A stretch of 64,000 bases of DNA, taken from contig NZ_JAKILU010000008.1 of assembly GCF_023283485.1 (NCBI RefSeq), positions 62,001 to 126,000 on the forward strand, written 5' to 3'. This document shows positions 29,339-38,752 of the stretch, piece by piece; position 1 is the first letter of the stretch, and the number at the start of each line of letters is the position of its first letter. The translations under genes were made by a program, and so were the position numbers. The notes under the pieces are model-generated. The model ran no database searches and was not told where the DNA came from. It worked only from the letters and a program-made list of their open reading frames with translations. The stretch is from Shewanella glacialipiscicola (GTDB lineage Bacteria > Pseudomonadota > Gammaproteobacteria > Enterobacterales > Shewanellaceae).

Positions 29339-32300
29339 CTAACTCTGCGGTTCTAACCATTGCTGTAAAGCGGCTATCGATGCCCGCCAGCAAGACTCTA
29401 GTTGCTGATACTGGGTAAGTTCTAACACATTATCAGCACTGCTTTTTGGCACTACTTCTAATCTCTTCGCTAATTGCGCTAACGCTATCAACCCCATACT
29501 GGCACTACTGCCTTTAAGTGCATGTAGCAGTTTTGCTGCGTCACAATTAGTTGCAGCGGGTGACAAACTGGCAATTTGTTCAGCACTGGAATCACTAAAT
29601 AACTCAAACATAGCAATAAGCGCATTGACACCAAGCACTTCTTTATCTTGCTCTAACTGTGTTAAATCTAATAATGGCCCATCATCAATAGCCTGCGCTG
29701 TAGACGCTAATGCCATTGGAGCCAATACCGAGGCTTGCGCGTTATTGGCCGCCGATGGCACTGTCAATGCGGCACTGGGTGATAGAGCGACAGCAACGCC
29801 TAACCATTCTATTAAGGTTTGTAGGCTCAGAGGTTTAGCGAGTACGGTATCAAATCCTACCTTATGGTAAAGCTGTAAATCCTCACTCTGCATCTGCGCG
29901 GTGAAGGCGGCAAATTTAACCTTAGGCGTGGCGAACAAGCTTTTTAATTGCGGTAATAAATCGATACCTGAACCGTCACTGAGCTGGATATCCAGCATCA
30001 CAGCATCAAAGTTTAAGCCGCTTGATGAAGCAAGCTCAAGCGCCTGCTGGCAGCTGATAGCAAGCACTGACTCATGGCCTAAATGCGCTAAAAAACCCTG
30101 CGCCACCATAGCATTAACGTTATTATCCTCTACCACCAGCACTCGCCTAATGGGGACTAAGGCGCTCTCTTTTACTCCTATAGCATGGGTCATATCGCAT
30201 TCGCTAAAGGCCAGCGTAAAGCCAAACTCACTGCCCTTTTCAGGCTGACTTTTAACCCAAATCCCCCGACCATTACTATCCATCAACTCAACTAATTGTT
30301 TACAAATAGCGAGCCCTAACCCCGTGCCGCGGCTACGCCCGGGGTTAGGCGAAGCGGCGTAGGGAACAAACAGAGTCTCTAGTGCAGCAGGCGTAATACC
30401 TACGCCAGTGTCCTGCACGACAAAAGACAATTTAGCCCCTTGCAGGCTGACATTTAGCGTCACGCCGCCCTTCTGAGTAAATTTAATGCCATTACCAATT
30501 AGGTTAAACAGCACTTGACGCAATTTAGGACCATCAATATTGATACAGCGGGGTAATTTAGGCTTGTTCACTGTTAGGCTAAGCCCTGCCAAATTGGCGC
30601 CCGCCACCATGATCGCCAGCACTTCATCAAGTAAGTTATTAATATCGGTAGGCCTTGGCTCGTGGGTTAATTTTCCTTGCTCTAAACGCGAAAAATCCAA
30701 AATATCATTCAACACAGTTTGCAGTAACGTGCCGCTATATTGCGACAGAGCTAACATTTGCTGCTGTGCGGGAGGCAAGTGACTGTGGCCGAGCAAGGTT
30801 AAGGTGCCAAGTAAACCATTTAGCGGTGTACGAATTTCATGGCTCATAGTCGCAAGAAACTGAGATTTTGCCTGACTTGCATCTTCGGCTATTTGCCGTG
30901 CCTTAGCATGGCCTTTAGCTTCGGCGTCAAGGCGGATATTCGTCTCAGCAAGTTGTTGCGTACGAGTGGCAACGGTCTGTTCTAACGCCTTTTTGTGTTC
31001 AATCAATTCATCGGCAACCTGACGTAAATCTGCCTGTAATTTAAGATTATGGGCTGTTTTCCGTTTAAAGGCTTCGATAGCATTCGCCATTGCAGTCAAT
31101 TCATCATCGCCATGGGCATCTAAGCTCACATCTGTGTCGCCTAAGCTCAAACGCGACATAGCTTTAGTTGCCTTATTTAATCTTAGTGCGATACCACGAT
31201 AAATCACCCGATAAATCACCAACCCCATTACGACAAACATCAAGGCACCCGTGCCCCAAAGTCCAAGCCGAGCGAGGGACATCTGCTGTAAATAATCGCT
31301 GCGTGCCACTTCAGCCTGCTGTTGTTGCTGATTGAGCGCACTATCTACCAAGGTATTGAGCCCATAAAGCTTTTCGGCTAACTCCTGCTGTTGCCGCTGC
31401 TGTTGCTGTAGCGTTAAGCTCAATTTCCGTTGCAGTTTAATGATTTGCGGGGTTTCTGCCAGTACGGCTAATTTGGTTTTTAAGGCCTGCAATCGACCAG
31501 GATCGCGAATAATTTCAGGCACATTATCAAGTGCCATTAAATCGATGCTCACGCCACTTGGCTCGGTATCCTCTATTTTATGGACTAACGCCCTGTCCAT
31601 TGCACTCGCCAGTGTGGGCTCAACAATCTTAGAACGATAAGCTGGGTTAGTGCTGGCAAAGGTTGCCAGTAAACTTGGCACACTTAATTGCAATTGGGAC
31701 TGCAACTCGGAGGATTCAAATAATTGACCTAACAGGGCTATTTGATGGACTAACTTAAGGGCTCGATTAAGTTGCTCTTGAATATCTAACTCGCGGTCAA
31801 TGACATCATCGAGCAGTTGGCCGCTACGACTCATGCCAGCCATATCGGGATAGGCCTGACTTAACTTAGCCAAGATAGCCGAGTCAACAACCGCCAGTTC
31901 AGACTGAAGTAATTCGGAGGTACGCCCTGCCGCGATGGATAATTTACCCGCGGCAAGTTGTAGCTCACTGCCCATCGTCAACCGGTGGCCAACACTGTTC
32001 CCTAGCGAGGTTAATTGACTGATGATTTGCTTAGCCAGCTCCGATAAATGTTGTGTTTCGTTAACATCTAAAGTGGTTAATATTTTGATGCCATTTAGCA
32101 TATTGGCACTTTCAATATTTAGTTTACGGCCAATAAACTCACGTTGGCGTTCATTCTCAACCCGTACAAGTTGCTGTACGCCATCGGATAACGCATTAGA
32201 GGCTTGCACAAGTTGGCGTGCGGCCTGAGATGCTGGCAGGGATTCTTCATATAAATAACTATCGGCCTGTTTTAGCCAATGCAAACTCAAGCTACCTAGG

Positions 32301-32392
32301 CTCACAAGCAGCAACAACAATATGCCTAACACACTAAAGGCGAGCATTAATCGACCGGTTAAACTGGTGCGCGATAAAGATAAAGGAGTCAC
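29339..32392 (-). CDS. torS: TorS, unorthodox hybrid sensor kinase for TMAO
   Basis: 1017 aa inner-membrane sensor. Order: membrane helix (about 15-35), long periplasmic sensor, second helix (about 375-398), HAMP, coiled coil, histidine kinase domain (phospho-His about 518 in ATMSHEIRTPLNG), ATPase domain (GTGLGLAICKQL), receiver domain (phospho-Asp about 801 in VMLDIQLSDG) and HPt domain (His about 957 in LHALKGSSASMG). With periplasmic TorT it detects TMAO and feeds phosphate through the His-Asp-His relay to TorR. It is divergent from torT. It is somewhat longer than the E. coli protein (about 900-915 aa), mainly in the sensor and linker parts. Confidence 0.95.
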   Translation of the reverse strand: MTPLSLSRTSLTGRLMLAFSVLGILLLLLVSLGSLSLHWLKQADSYLYEESLPASQAARQLVQASNALSDGVQQLVRVENERQREFIGRKLNIESANMLNGIKILTTLDVNETQHLSELAKQIISQLTSLGNSVGHRLTMGSELQLAAGKLSIAAGRTSELLQSELAVVDSAILAKLSQAYPDMAGMSRSGQLLDDVIDRELDIQEQLNRALKLVHQIALLGQLFESSELQSQLQLSVPSLLATFASTNPAYRSKIVEPTLASAMDRALVHKIEDTEPSGVSIDLMALDNVPEIIRDPGRLQALKTKLAVLAETPQIIKLQRKLSLTLQQQQRQQQELAEKLYGLNTLVDSALNQQQQQAEVARSDYLQQMSLARLGLWGTGALMFVVMGLVIYRVIYRGIALRLNKATKAMSRLSLGDTDVSLDAHGDDELTAMANAIEAFKRKTAHNLKLQADLRQVADELIEHKKALEQTVATRTQQLAETNIRLDAEAKGHAKARQIAEDASQAKSQFLATMSHEIRTPLNGLLGTLTLLGHSHLPPAQQQMLALSQYSGTLLQTVLNDILDFSRLEQGKLTHEPRPTDINNLLDEVLAIMVAGANLAGLSLTVNKPKLPRCINIDGPKLRQVLFNLIGNGIKFTQKGGVTLNVSLQGAKLSFVVQDTGVGITPAALETLFVPYAASPNPGRSRGTGLGLAICKQLVELMDSNGRGIWVKSQPEKGSEFGFTLAFSECDMTHAIGVKESALVPIRRVLVVEDNNVNAMVAQGFLAHLGHESVLAISCQQALELASSSGLNFDAVMLDIQLSDGSGIDLLPQLKSLFATPKVKFAAFTAQMQSEDLQLYHKVGFDTVLAKPLSLQTLIEWLGVAVALSPSAALTVPSAANNAQASVLAPMALASTAQAIDDGPLLDLTQLEQDKEVLGVNALIAMFELFSDSSAEQIASLSPAATNCDAAKLLHALKGSSASMGLIALAQLAKRLEVVPKSSADNVLELTQYQQLESCWRASIAALQQWLEPQS

Positions 32393-32450
32393 ACATCTTC
32401 CTTAAACTGTTACAATATCACCCCAAATAACGCTAAATGGATACTACGGG

Positions 32451-33542
32451 ATGATGCAAAAATATTGGCGGCGATTACACCTATTTGCCACGCTCACACT
32501 CGCCACCTTTAGCCTGATATTTTCAAGCATTACGGCTAGTCAAACAATCACTTGGCCATTAGAGCAGCGTACGCCATTCAATGTTAAAATCCAGCAAGCT
32601 CAAGCGTTAGCTTACTTACCGCTGACAACAGCACAAAAGCCTTGGCATCTGTGCGCCCTAGTACCGCACCTTAAAGATGCCTACTGGATTGGCATCGACT
32701 ATGGATTAATTCACCACGCTAAAACGCTCGGCATCTCCCTTGATCTTTTCGAAGCGGGCAGTTATTACCACCAAGAAAAACAACTCGAACAGCTCAAAAC
32801 CTGTATGCAAGGCAATTATGACGCCATACTGCTTGGCGCCGTGAGCCCAGATTTATTAGCTCAATTTACACTACCGCTCAGCAAACCCGTCATAGCCTTA
32901 GTTAATCGGCTCAATAGCAACCAAGTGCAAACCCATATTGGGGTAAATTGGTATCAAATGGGGCTAACTGCAGGTCAATTCATTAAAGCCGATGCCAAAG
33001 CAACACACACCAATAAAACAGCAACCTTAGCGCTCCTTGCTGGGCCAGAAAACCTAGGTGGCACTGATTGGGTTGAACAAGGTATTCGTCAAGCACTCGA
33101 AGGCAGCCAAGTCTCGATTAGTGCCATTCAGCATGCCGATAATAATCGCAATCTTTATCGCGATCAGCTGCAAATACTACTTAAAGCCCAGCAGCCAGAT
33201 TATATTCTCGGTAGCGCCGTGGCGATTGAGTCTGCCATCAGCACCTTGAAGCAAAAAGGATTAAGCCAACAAATTAAACTCGTGAGCAGTTACTTGTCCC
33301 CTGCCATTTTACGCGGGCTTAAACGACAAAAAGTCATCTACAGTAATGATGACTTAGTCGTGCTGCAGGGAAAACTGGCTATCGATATTGCCGTAAAGCA
33401 ACTCGAAGGGGCTAAGCCGTTCGGAGATATCGGCCCAGCGATTATAGCGCGGACGCCGTCTAACGCTTTATCGACATTAACCTTCAGCCTAGCAGAAGCC
33501 GATTTTTATCCACTGTATAAAGTCAGGCCTGTAACCGACTAA
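32451..33542 (+). CDS. torT: TorT, periplasmic TMAO-binding partner of TorS
   Basis: 363 aa type-I periplasmic-binding-protein fold with an N-terminal signal sequence (about residues 1-30). Family-like segments are KDAYWIGIDYGLIHHAKTLG and YDAILLGAVSPDLLAQF. In the known system TorT binds TMAO and docks on the TorS sensor domain. Two adjacent ATG codons (32451, 32454) are possible starts. It is divergent from torS with 58 bp between them, and its last 4 nt overlap the end of convergent torR. Confidence 0.94.
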   Translation: MMQKYWRRLHLFATLTLATFSLIFSSITASQTITWPLEQRTPFNVKIQQAQALAYLPLTTAQKPWHLCALVPHLKDAYWIGIDYGLIHHAKTLGISLDLFEAGSYYHQEKQLEQLKTCMQGNYDAILLGAVSPDLLAQFTLPLSKPVIALVNRLNSNQVQTHIGVNWYQMGLTAGQFIKADAKATHTNKTATLALLAGPENLGGTDWVEQGIRQALEGSQVSISAIQHADNNRNLYRDQLQILLKAQQPDYILGSAVAIESAISTLKQKGLSQQIKLVSSYLSPAILRGLKRQKVIYSNDDLVVLQGKLAIDIAVKQLEGAKPFGDIGPAIIARTPSNALSTLTFSLAEADFYPLYKVRPVTD

Positions 33543-34249
33543 TCATCCACTTTTGCGGCAAAAAGATAACCTTCACCATGAATGGTCACAAATAAGTCTG
33601 CGTTGAGTTTATTACGTAAGCGGCGAATAATCACATCTATAGTTCTGTCATTCACATCTTGATTACGATGACTGGTTTGCTGCATCAAACGCTCGCGGGA
33701 TAACACCTGTTGCGGATGCAAGGCAAACACGACCAATAACTCAAACTCTGCTTTCGTCAGTTTAATTACATGCTCGCCATCGCGTAATTTACGACTATTT
33801 AATTCAAGCTGAAACCCATCGAAACAAATCACATCATCTGGCTGAGATAAGGCTTTTGCAACCGCTAACTCAGCTTGTTTCACCAGTGAAATTCGCCATA
33901 AGAGGTTTTTAACCCGTACCAGCAACTCCCTCAACTCGAAAGGTTTAGTCACATAATCATCAGCGCCCATTTCAAGGCCAATAATTTTGTCGATAGACTC
34001 ATCTCGCCCCGATACCAAAATAATACCTACATGGGAGCGACTACGCAGTTCACGGGTTAAACTCAAGCCATCAACACCGGGCAAATTAATATCCAGCATA
34101 ATCAAATCGATATGTTGACGATTAAACTCGTACCACATTTGCTCGCCATCCGCGGCCTCAATAACGCGATACCCTTCTTTTTCAAAATATCCTTTTAATC
34201 TCGCACGAATAACCGCTTCATCGTCGACAACCAGCACACTATAAGCCAT
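33539..34249 (-). CDS. torR: TorR, OmpR-type response regulator of the tor system
   Basis: About 236 aa. The N-terminal receiver domain has its phospho-Asp in DLIMLDINLPG (residue 53 from this start) and conserved DDE and Lys (YVTKPFELREL). The C-terminal winged helix (about 140-230) ends with RTIDVIIRRLRNKL. The frame can be read from a TTG at 34255, but the ATG at 34249 is the natural start. It activates torECAD at the TTCATA-N4-TTCATA boxes. A similar box lies upstream of its own gene, suggesting autoregulation. It is convergent with torT with a 4-nt overlap. Confidence 0.95.
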   Translation of the reverse strand: MAYSVLVVDDEAVIRARLKGYFEKEGYRVIEAADGEQMWYEFNRQHIDLIMLDINLPGVDGLSLTRELRSRSHVGIILVSGRDESIDKIIGLEMGADDYVTKPFELRELLVRVKNLLWRISLVKQAELAVAKALSQPDDVICFDGFQLELNSRKLRDGEHVIKLTKAEFELLVVFALHPQQVLSRERLMQQTSHRNQDVNDRTIDVIIRRLRNKLNADLFVTIHGEGYLFAAKVDD

Positions 34250-34282
34250 TTTCAATTTCTCTTATTTTTCTTAAGTGAATTA

Positions 34283-34298
34283 TTCATACTTTTTCACA
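34283..34298. promoter_or_regulatory. Candidate TorR box upstream of torR
   Basis: TTCATA (34283-34288), four bases, then TTCACA (34293-34298) matches the Shewanella TorR box with one mismatch. It lies 34-49 bp before the torR ATG, in the region shared with the divergent PilZ gene, so TorR may regulate itself and perhaps the PilZ gene. Confidence 0.65.
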
Positions 34299-34448
34299 TT
34301 TGCATATGAGTGATAGATTAAATATGCGATCTCGATAGCCTTATTGCCTAAAAAATAACTGCGCTTTTACAGTCTCATCAATATGACTTATGCTTAGGGC
34401 ACTGATGGGGCTACTCTTTAGCTGACTATGAAAGAAAAAGGATTGGGT

Positions 34449-34820
34449 ATGGACGAAAGACGCATGTTTTCGCGGATTCTATTTGCCACAGATGCTCGTC
34501 TGACGCAGGGCGAAACGAAATGGGAGACGACCATTCTCGATCTGAGCCTGAATGGTGCTTTGGTAGAGGAACCACAACACTTTAGCAACTCGGGTGAGGC
34601 TATTACACTCTGCTTCACTCTGCCAGAATCTGATATTGAAATCAGTATAGATACTGAATTAGTGCATCAAAAAAATGCCCAACTCGGGCTTAAGTGCAAC
34701 TTCATCGATGTTGACAGTATTAGCCACCTAAAGCGTATGGTAGAACTCAATCTAGGTGATGCTTCTTTGCTTAATCGTGAACTGATGTTATTTATTAAAC
34801 AACATAATACGACTGATTAA
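34449..34820 (+). CDS. Single-domain PilZ protein (c-di-GMP binding)
   Basis: About 123 aa. Both c-di-GMP-binding motifs are present: RMFSR (R-x3-R) at the N-terminus and DLSLNGA (D-x-S-x2-G) at about residue 35. It should bind c-di-GMP and act on a partner. An in-frame ATG at 34428 exists, but AAGGA at 34438-34442 sits 6 nt before the ATG at 34449. It shares an upstream region with torR that holds a TorR-like box. It is followed by a bidirectional terminator. Confidence 0.88.
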   Translation: MDERRMFSRILFATDARLTQGETKWETTILDLSLNGALVEEPQHFSNSGEAITLCFTLPESDIEISIDTELVHQKNAQLGLKCNFIDVDSISHLKRMVELNLGDASLLNRELMLFIKQHNTTD

Positions 34821-34837
34821 AATACACGATAATAAAC

Positions 34838-34864
34838 ACAAACAGCGCCTAATGGCGCTGTTTT
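34838..34864. terminator. Bidirectional terminator between PilZ gene and radA
   Basis: AACAGCGCC / GGCGCTGTT forms a perfect stem with A and T flanks on both sides, serving the converging PilZ (+) and radA (-) genes. Confidence 0.85.
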
Positions 34865-34909
34865 GATTTAAGACGTTTATATCGCAACGCACGTAGAACT
34901 TAATGATAT

Positions 34910-36274
34910 TTAGATTGCTTCTAGCGCTTCAGACAACTTAGAAACACCCACCACTTCCATCCCGGCTAACGGTTTTTTAGGCACATTAGCCTTAGGCACA
35001 ATCGCCCGTTTAAAGCCATGTTTAGCGGCTTCAATTAACCGTTCTTGTCCATTAGGCACTGGACGAATTTCACCAGATAAGCCCACCTCACCAAAAGCAA
35101 CTAAGTCGCTCGGTAAAACATCACCACGAAAACTCGATACCATGGCAAGCAATAGCGTTAAATCGGCACTGGTTTCGGTAACTTTAACGCCGCCCACCAC
35201 GTTAACAAATACATCTTGATCCGACATTTGTAAACCGCCATGGCGATGCATTACCGCAAGTAACATAGCTAAACGGTTAGCGTCCATCCCCACCGCCACG
35301 CGCCGCGGGTTAGACATGGCCGAGCTATCCACCAGCACTTGCAACTCCACCAGCAGTGGCCGAGTGCCTTCCCACACTACCATGACTAAAGAGCCCGAAG
35401 ACTCTTCTTCACCACGGGACAAAAAGATTGCCGATGGGTTCGCAACTTCCTTTAGGCCGCGCTCGGTCATGGCAAATACACCTAACTCATTAATAGCGCC
35501 AAAACGGTTTTTATGGGAGCGCAAAGTACGGTAGCGACTATCACTATCGCCTTCAAACATCACCGAACAATCGATGCAGTGCTCCAACACTTTAGGACCG
35601 GCCAAGCTGCCATCTTTAGTGACATGGCCAACCATGATCACGGCAATGCCGTTTTCTTTGGCAAAACGCGTTAAATAGGAGGCTGATTCACGTACCTGCG
35701 ACACACTGCCAGGGCTTGATGCCACGTCGCTCATGTGCATAACCTGAATCGAATCAACAACGATGACTTTGGGTAATTCTCTAAGGGCTACTTGGCAAAT
35801 TTGCTCGACACTGGTTTCAGATAGCATCCGCAGTTTATTGGTCGGCAGTCCAAGACGATGGGCACGCATGGCCACCTGTTGCAAAGACTCCTCACCGGTG
35901 ACATACAACGCCGGCATGTGCTCGGCTAAATGACAGAGGGTTTGCAATAACAGCGTACTCTTACCCGCCCCAGGATGGCCACCGATCAAAATGGCTGAGC
36001 CAGGCACAATCCCGCCGCCAAGCACACGATCGAGTTCGCCGAAATGGCTCAATATCCGTGGCAAAGCATTGAGATCGATTTGATCTAATGTCTTTACTTC
36101 ATTACTGCTGGCACCGGCATAACCGACAAACTTAGTGCTCTGTCCAGGTGAAGCTGCACCGAGTCTGACCTCAGTAATCGTATTCCATTCTTGACACGCG
36201 CTACATTGCCCCTGCCAACGGGGGAAATCTTGCCCACACTCATTACACACGTATGCTGTTTTATTCTTTGCCAT
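34910..36274 (-). CDS. radA: RadA (Sms), DNA repair and branch-migration ATPase
   Basis: 454 aa. A zinc finger begins the protein (CNECGQDFPRWQGQCSAC), followed by a RecA-like ATPase with Walker A GGHPGAGKSTLL (about residue 100) and Walker B VIVVDSIQ. The RadA-specific KNRFG motif and a Lon-protease-like C-terminal domain come next. It processes recombination intermediates. It stands alone here, between two PilZ genes, without the serB pairing seen in E. coli, although serB is only 3.6 kb away. Confidence 0.97.
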   Translation of the reverse strand: MAKNKTAYVCNECGQDFPRWQGQCSACQEWNTITEVRLGAASPGQSTKFVGYAGASSNEVKTLDQIDLNALPRILSHFGELDRVLGGGIVPGSAILIGGHPGAGKSTLLLQTLCHLAEHMPALYVTGEESLQQVAMRAHRLGLPTNKLRMLSETSVEQICQVALRELPKVIVVDSIQVMHMSDVASSPGSVSQVRESASYLTRFAKENGIAVIMVGHVTKDGSLAGPKVLEHCIDCSVMFEGDSDSRYRTLRSHKNRFGAINELGVFAMTERGLKEVANPSAIFLSRGEEESSGSLVMVVWEGTRPLLVELQVLVDSSAMSNPRRVAVGMDANRLAMLLAVMHRHGGLQMSDQDVFVNVVGGVKVTETSADLTLLLAMVSSFRGDVLPSDLVAFGEVGLSGEIRPVPNGQERLIEAAKHGFKRAIVPKANVPKKPLAGMEVVGVSKLSEALEAI

Positions 36275-36374
36275 AACTCATTAAAATCTGTATAAAATCA
36301 ATTTAAGTAACTGCGAATACTGCCGACATAAGACTAACAGTCCAATACAAAATAAGCATTAAAAAGAACCCTAA

Positions 36375-38747
36375 ATGAGTTTAGATAACCACAACGCGAT
36401 AATCGAACAGCTCAAGCCTCTGGTGATGGAACCTAACTTCCAAGAGATATTTCAACAGCTGACGATTGATGAATCCAATTCGACCCGTTTTCTATTAAAA
36501 ATGGAACTCAATCGTTTGGCCTCACCTTGCACACGGGTTATCGACCTCAGGGATAAATCTGAGTTGCCCTGTACAGAAGTAAAACTAGGCCAACAACGAC
36601 ATTTTTTAGATGAGCCCGCCAAACATAGTTTGCATCAAGCTATCTCTTTATTTCGAAACCAGTATACCTTGGGTGTATATGAAAATGTCCTTGCTGAACA
36701 TCAACAACGTCGCCAAAAATTACGCCAAAGCGCACCACTAATTGAAATAGTTGAGCCAGAACCTTTTATGGTGCCTGGCGTAGTATTAGGCAGCTATTTT
36801 AACCGCGCCGAAGAGCGGATGAACTACAGTATTCGCATTAGCGCATCGCAAGGGGGCCGCAGCGAAGTCCTTGGGATCACCACGGATTTATCCATTGGAG
36901 GCGCCCGCATTCGTATTGCGGCAAATCATCCCTTTAATCTAGACCAGCCACTTAGAATTAAATTACTGGAACTCAGTGAAGAGTTTTATTATCCCGATCT
37001 GCAACTCGGTGTTGACTATGAGATAGTCGATAGCCAAACCAATAGCGAATATATTTGGTTAAGACTGAGGCGCATCGGTGGGACTGACGCGTTAGCTGAA
37101 ATGCTAGGTAATCTTATCCGTGGCTATAAGTTAAGATATAAAGTCGATGTGAATGATGTGGTAGTCACAGCATCGGGGCTCGGGTTTGAACGCCACTATT
37201 TACCGCACCTACCGCACTTACCCTTATATTTTAATACTCAAACCCAAGGCTTGAGCCATATGCTGCTCAGTCGCGATAACCAGCAAATAGTACATTATTT
37301 TCAAGATGAAAATGATATAAGCCAAATACCGGCTATGCTAACGCCAGAGCGGTTATCGGCATTATTTAATCATCCGCAAAACCCCGACCATGGGCTATTT
37401 TTTAGCTTTACCTATAATGCCCAAGGTAATCTGTATTTCTACTCGGCCACTTTAGCTGAGTTAAAAGCTAAGGGCATGATGCCGTTATTCTTAGGCTTTG
37501 CTTCCACCAAACCCAGTTGGCGAATATTTAAATTAACCGCAGATAAAATTTATCATGGCAAAGGGTATCGCCACGCCACTTTACCGGGGGATGAAGCAAA
37601 ATTTAGCCCATTGGTCGAGCAGCAATTATCACAACTTAGCCATTTACTTCAGCTTATTGATATCAGTAATGAAGATGCCAGAGGGCATTACAAAGCATGG
37701 CAAGATGAAAGCGATGCCAACGCTCTAAAAACCTTTGGCCAGCAGCGCTCGACCAGCCATCAAATTAAATCAATCGCGATGCAATTTAGTGAACGACGCC
37801 AAGAAGCCCGTTTCGCCTTTAAAACCTTAGTCAATGTTTCTCAAGGCGAACTGACCTGCGCAGGGATCACGTTAGATATTTCTAGCCGAGGCATGCAGCT
37901 GACGCTAGATAGTGCGACAGACTTTTCATCCAATAAGCCCTTGATACTCAGCTTTCCCAAGCTACAAACCATTGCAGGTAAAACTCAACTAGAGAATCTG
38001 CCCTATCGTTTAGTTCGTACCCGAAAAAATGGAGTGACACTGCACCTAACGGCTGTAATGGGCCATACCCCCCATGTTGGGGTCGAGTTTTTAAATAAAC
38101 TCATTAGCCATAATAGAGCGAAATTAGAACAACTAACGGAAAGCAATGGCGAAAATAAAGAGCTTGCCGACGGCTTAAAAAATATTTTGATGCGTACATT
38201 AAATTCGGTGCCCTATTTTATTGAGAGAACGACAAAGTCAGCGCAAATTGCCTGCTTGGGTGTCAGCACCCAACAAGACGATATATGCGATATTTTTGCT
38301 GCTGGCACTTCAGATACGCTGCAATATGACTTAACGCCGCTGTTAAAGGACGGCCTATTTAAGCGAGATATTCTCGATCCCATTCGTAAAATGAAACCAC
38401 AGCAAGAAATGGATTTTATTGAAGTATTTATTCAACTCACGCGCCAGTCGCGCGGGAAAATCCATTTAAAATGTGTGTTAGCAACCAACGTCGGCGATAA
38501 GCAAAGTCAAATTGCTTTTATTAAACAAAGTAAAGTTGCGGGTCGTTTCATTGCACTACGTATTTTCCGCGGTGCAACAGAAAAGCCAGATATGAATTAT
38601 CTGCGCCATGAGCTTGAATACATTAATATTCATGCAAACCACAAAGCAAAACAATTAGAAGATCAGTTGTGGCGAATTATTGGTGTCGGAGAACTGCTCG
38701 ATATCACCCAAGCAGTTGAATTAAGATATCCAGCGTTATATCAATAG
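36375..38747 (+). CDS. Large protein with two PilZ domains
   Basis: 790 aa. Two PilZ domains can be seen. The first, about residues 150-240, has DLSIGGARI. The second, about 475-585, has both RQEAR and DISSRGMQL. The N-terminal 150 residues, the middle (about 250-460) and the C-terminal 200 residues have no domain I recognise. There is no signal peptide or membrane helix, so it is probably a cytoplasmic c-di-GMP effector. It is divergent from radA. The product is known in Shewanella-type genomes only as a PilZ-domain protein. Confidence 0.88.
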   Translation: MSLDNHNAIIEQLKPLVMEPNFQEIFQQLTIDESNSTRFLLKMELNRLASPCTRVIDLRDKSELPCTEVKLGQQRHFLDEPAKHSLHQAISLFRNQYTLGVYENVLAEHQQRRQKLRQSAPLIEIVEPEPFMVPGVVLGSYFNRAEERMNYSIRISASQGGRSEVLGITTDLSIGGARIRIAANHPFNLDQPLRIKLLELSEEFYYPDLQLGVDYEIVDSQTNSEYIWLRLRRIGGTDALAEMLGNLIRGYKLRYKVDVNDVVVTASGLGFERHYLPHLPHLPLYFNTQTQGLSHMLLSRDNQQIVHYFQDENDISQIPAMLTPERLSALFNHPQNPDHGLFFSFTYNAQGNLYFYSATLAELKAKGMMPLFLGFASTKPSWRIFKLTADKIYHGKGYRHATLPGDEAKFSPLVEQQLSQLSHLLQLIDISNEDARGHYKAWQDESDANALKTFGQQRSTSHQIKSIAMQFSERRQEARFAFKTLVNVSQGELTCAGITLDISSRGMQLTLDSATDFSSNKPLILSFPKLQTIAGKTQLENLPYRLVRTRKNGVTLHLTAVMGHTPHVGVEFLNKLISHNRAKLEQLTESNGENKELADGLKNILMRTLNSVPYFIERTTKSAQIACLGVSTQQDDICDIFAAGTSDTLQYDLTPLLKDGLFKRDILDPIRKMKPQQEMDFIEVFIQLTRQSRGKIHLKCVLATNVGDKQSQIAFIKQSKVAGRFIALRIFRGATEKPDMNYLRHELEYINIHANHKAKQLEDQLWRIIGVGELLDITQAVELRYPALYQ

Positions 38748-38752
38748 CGGTA

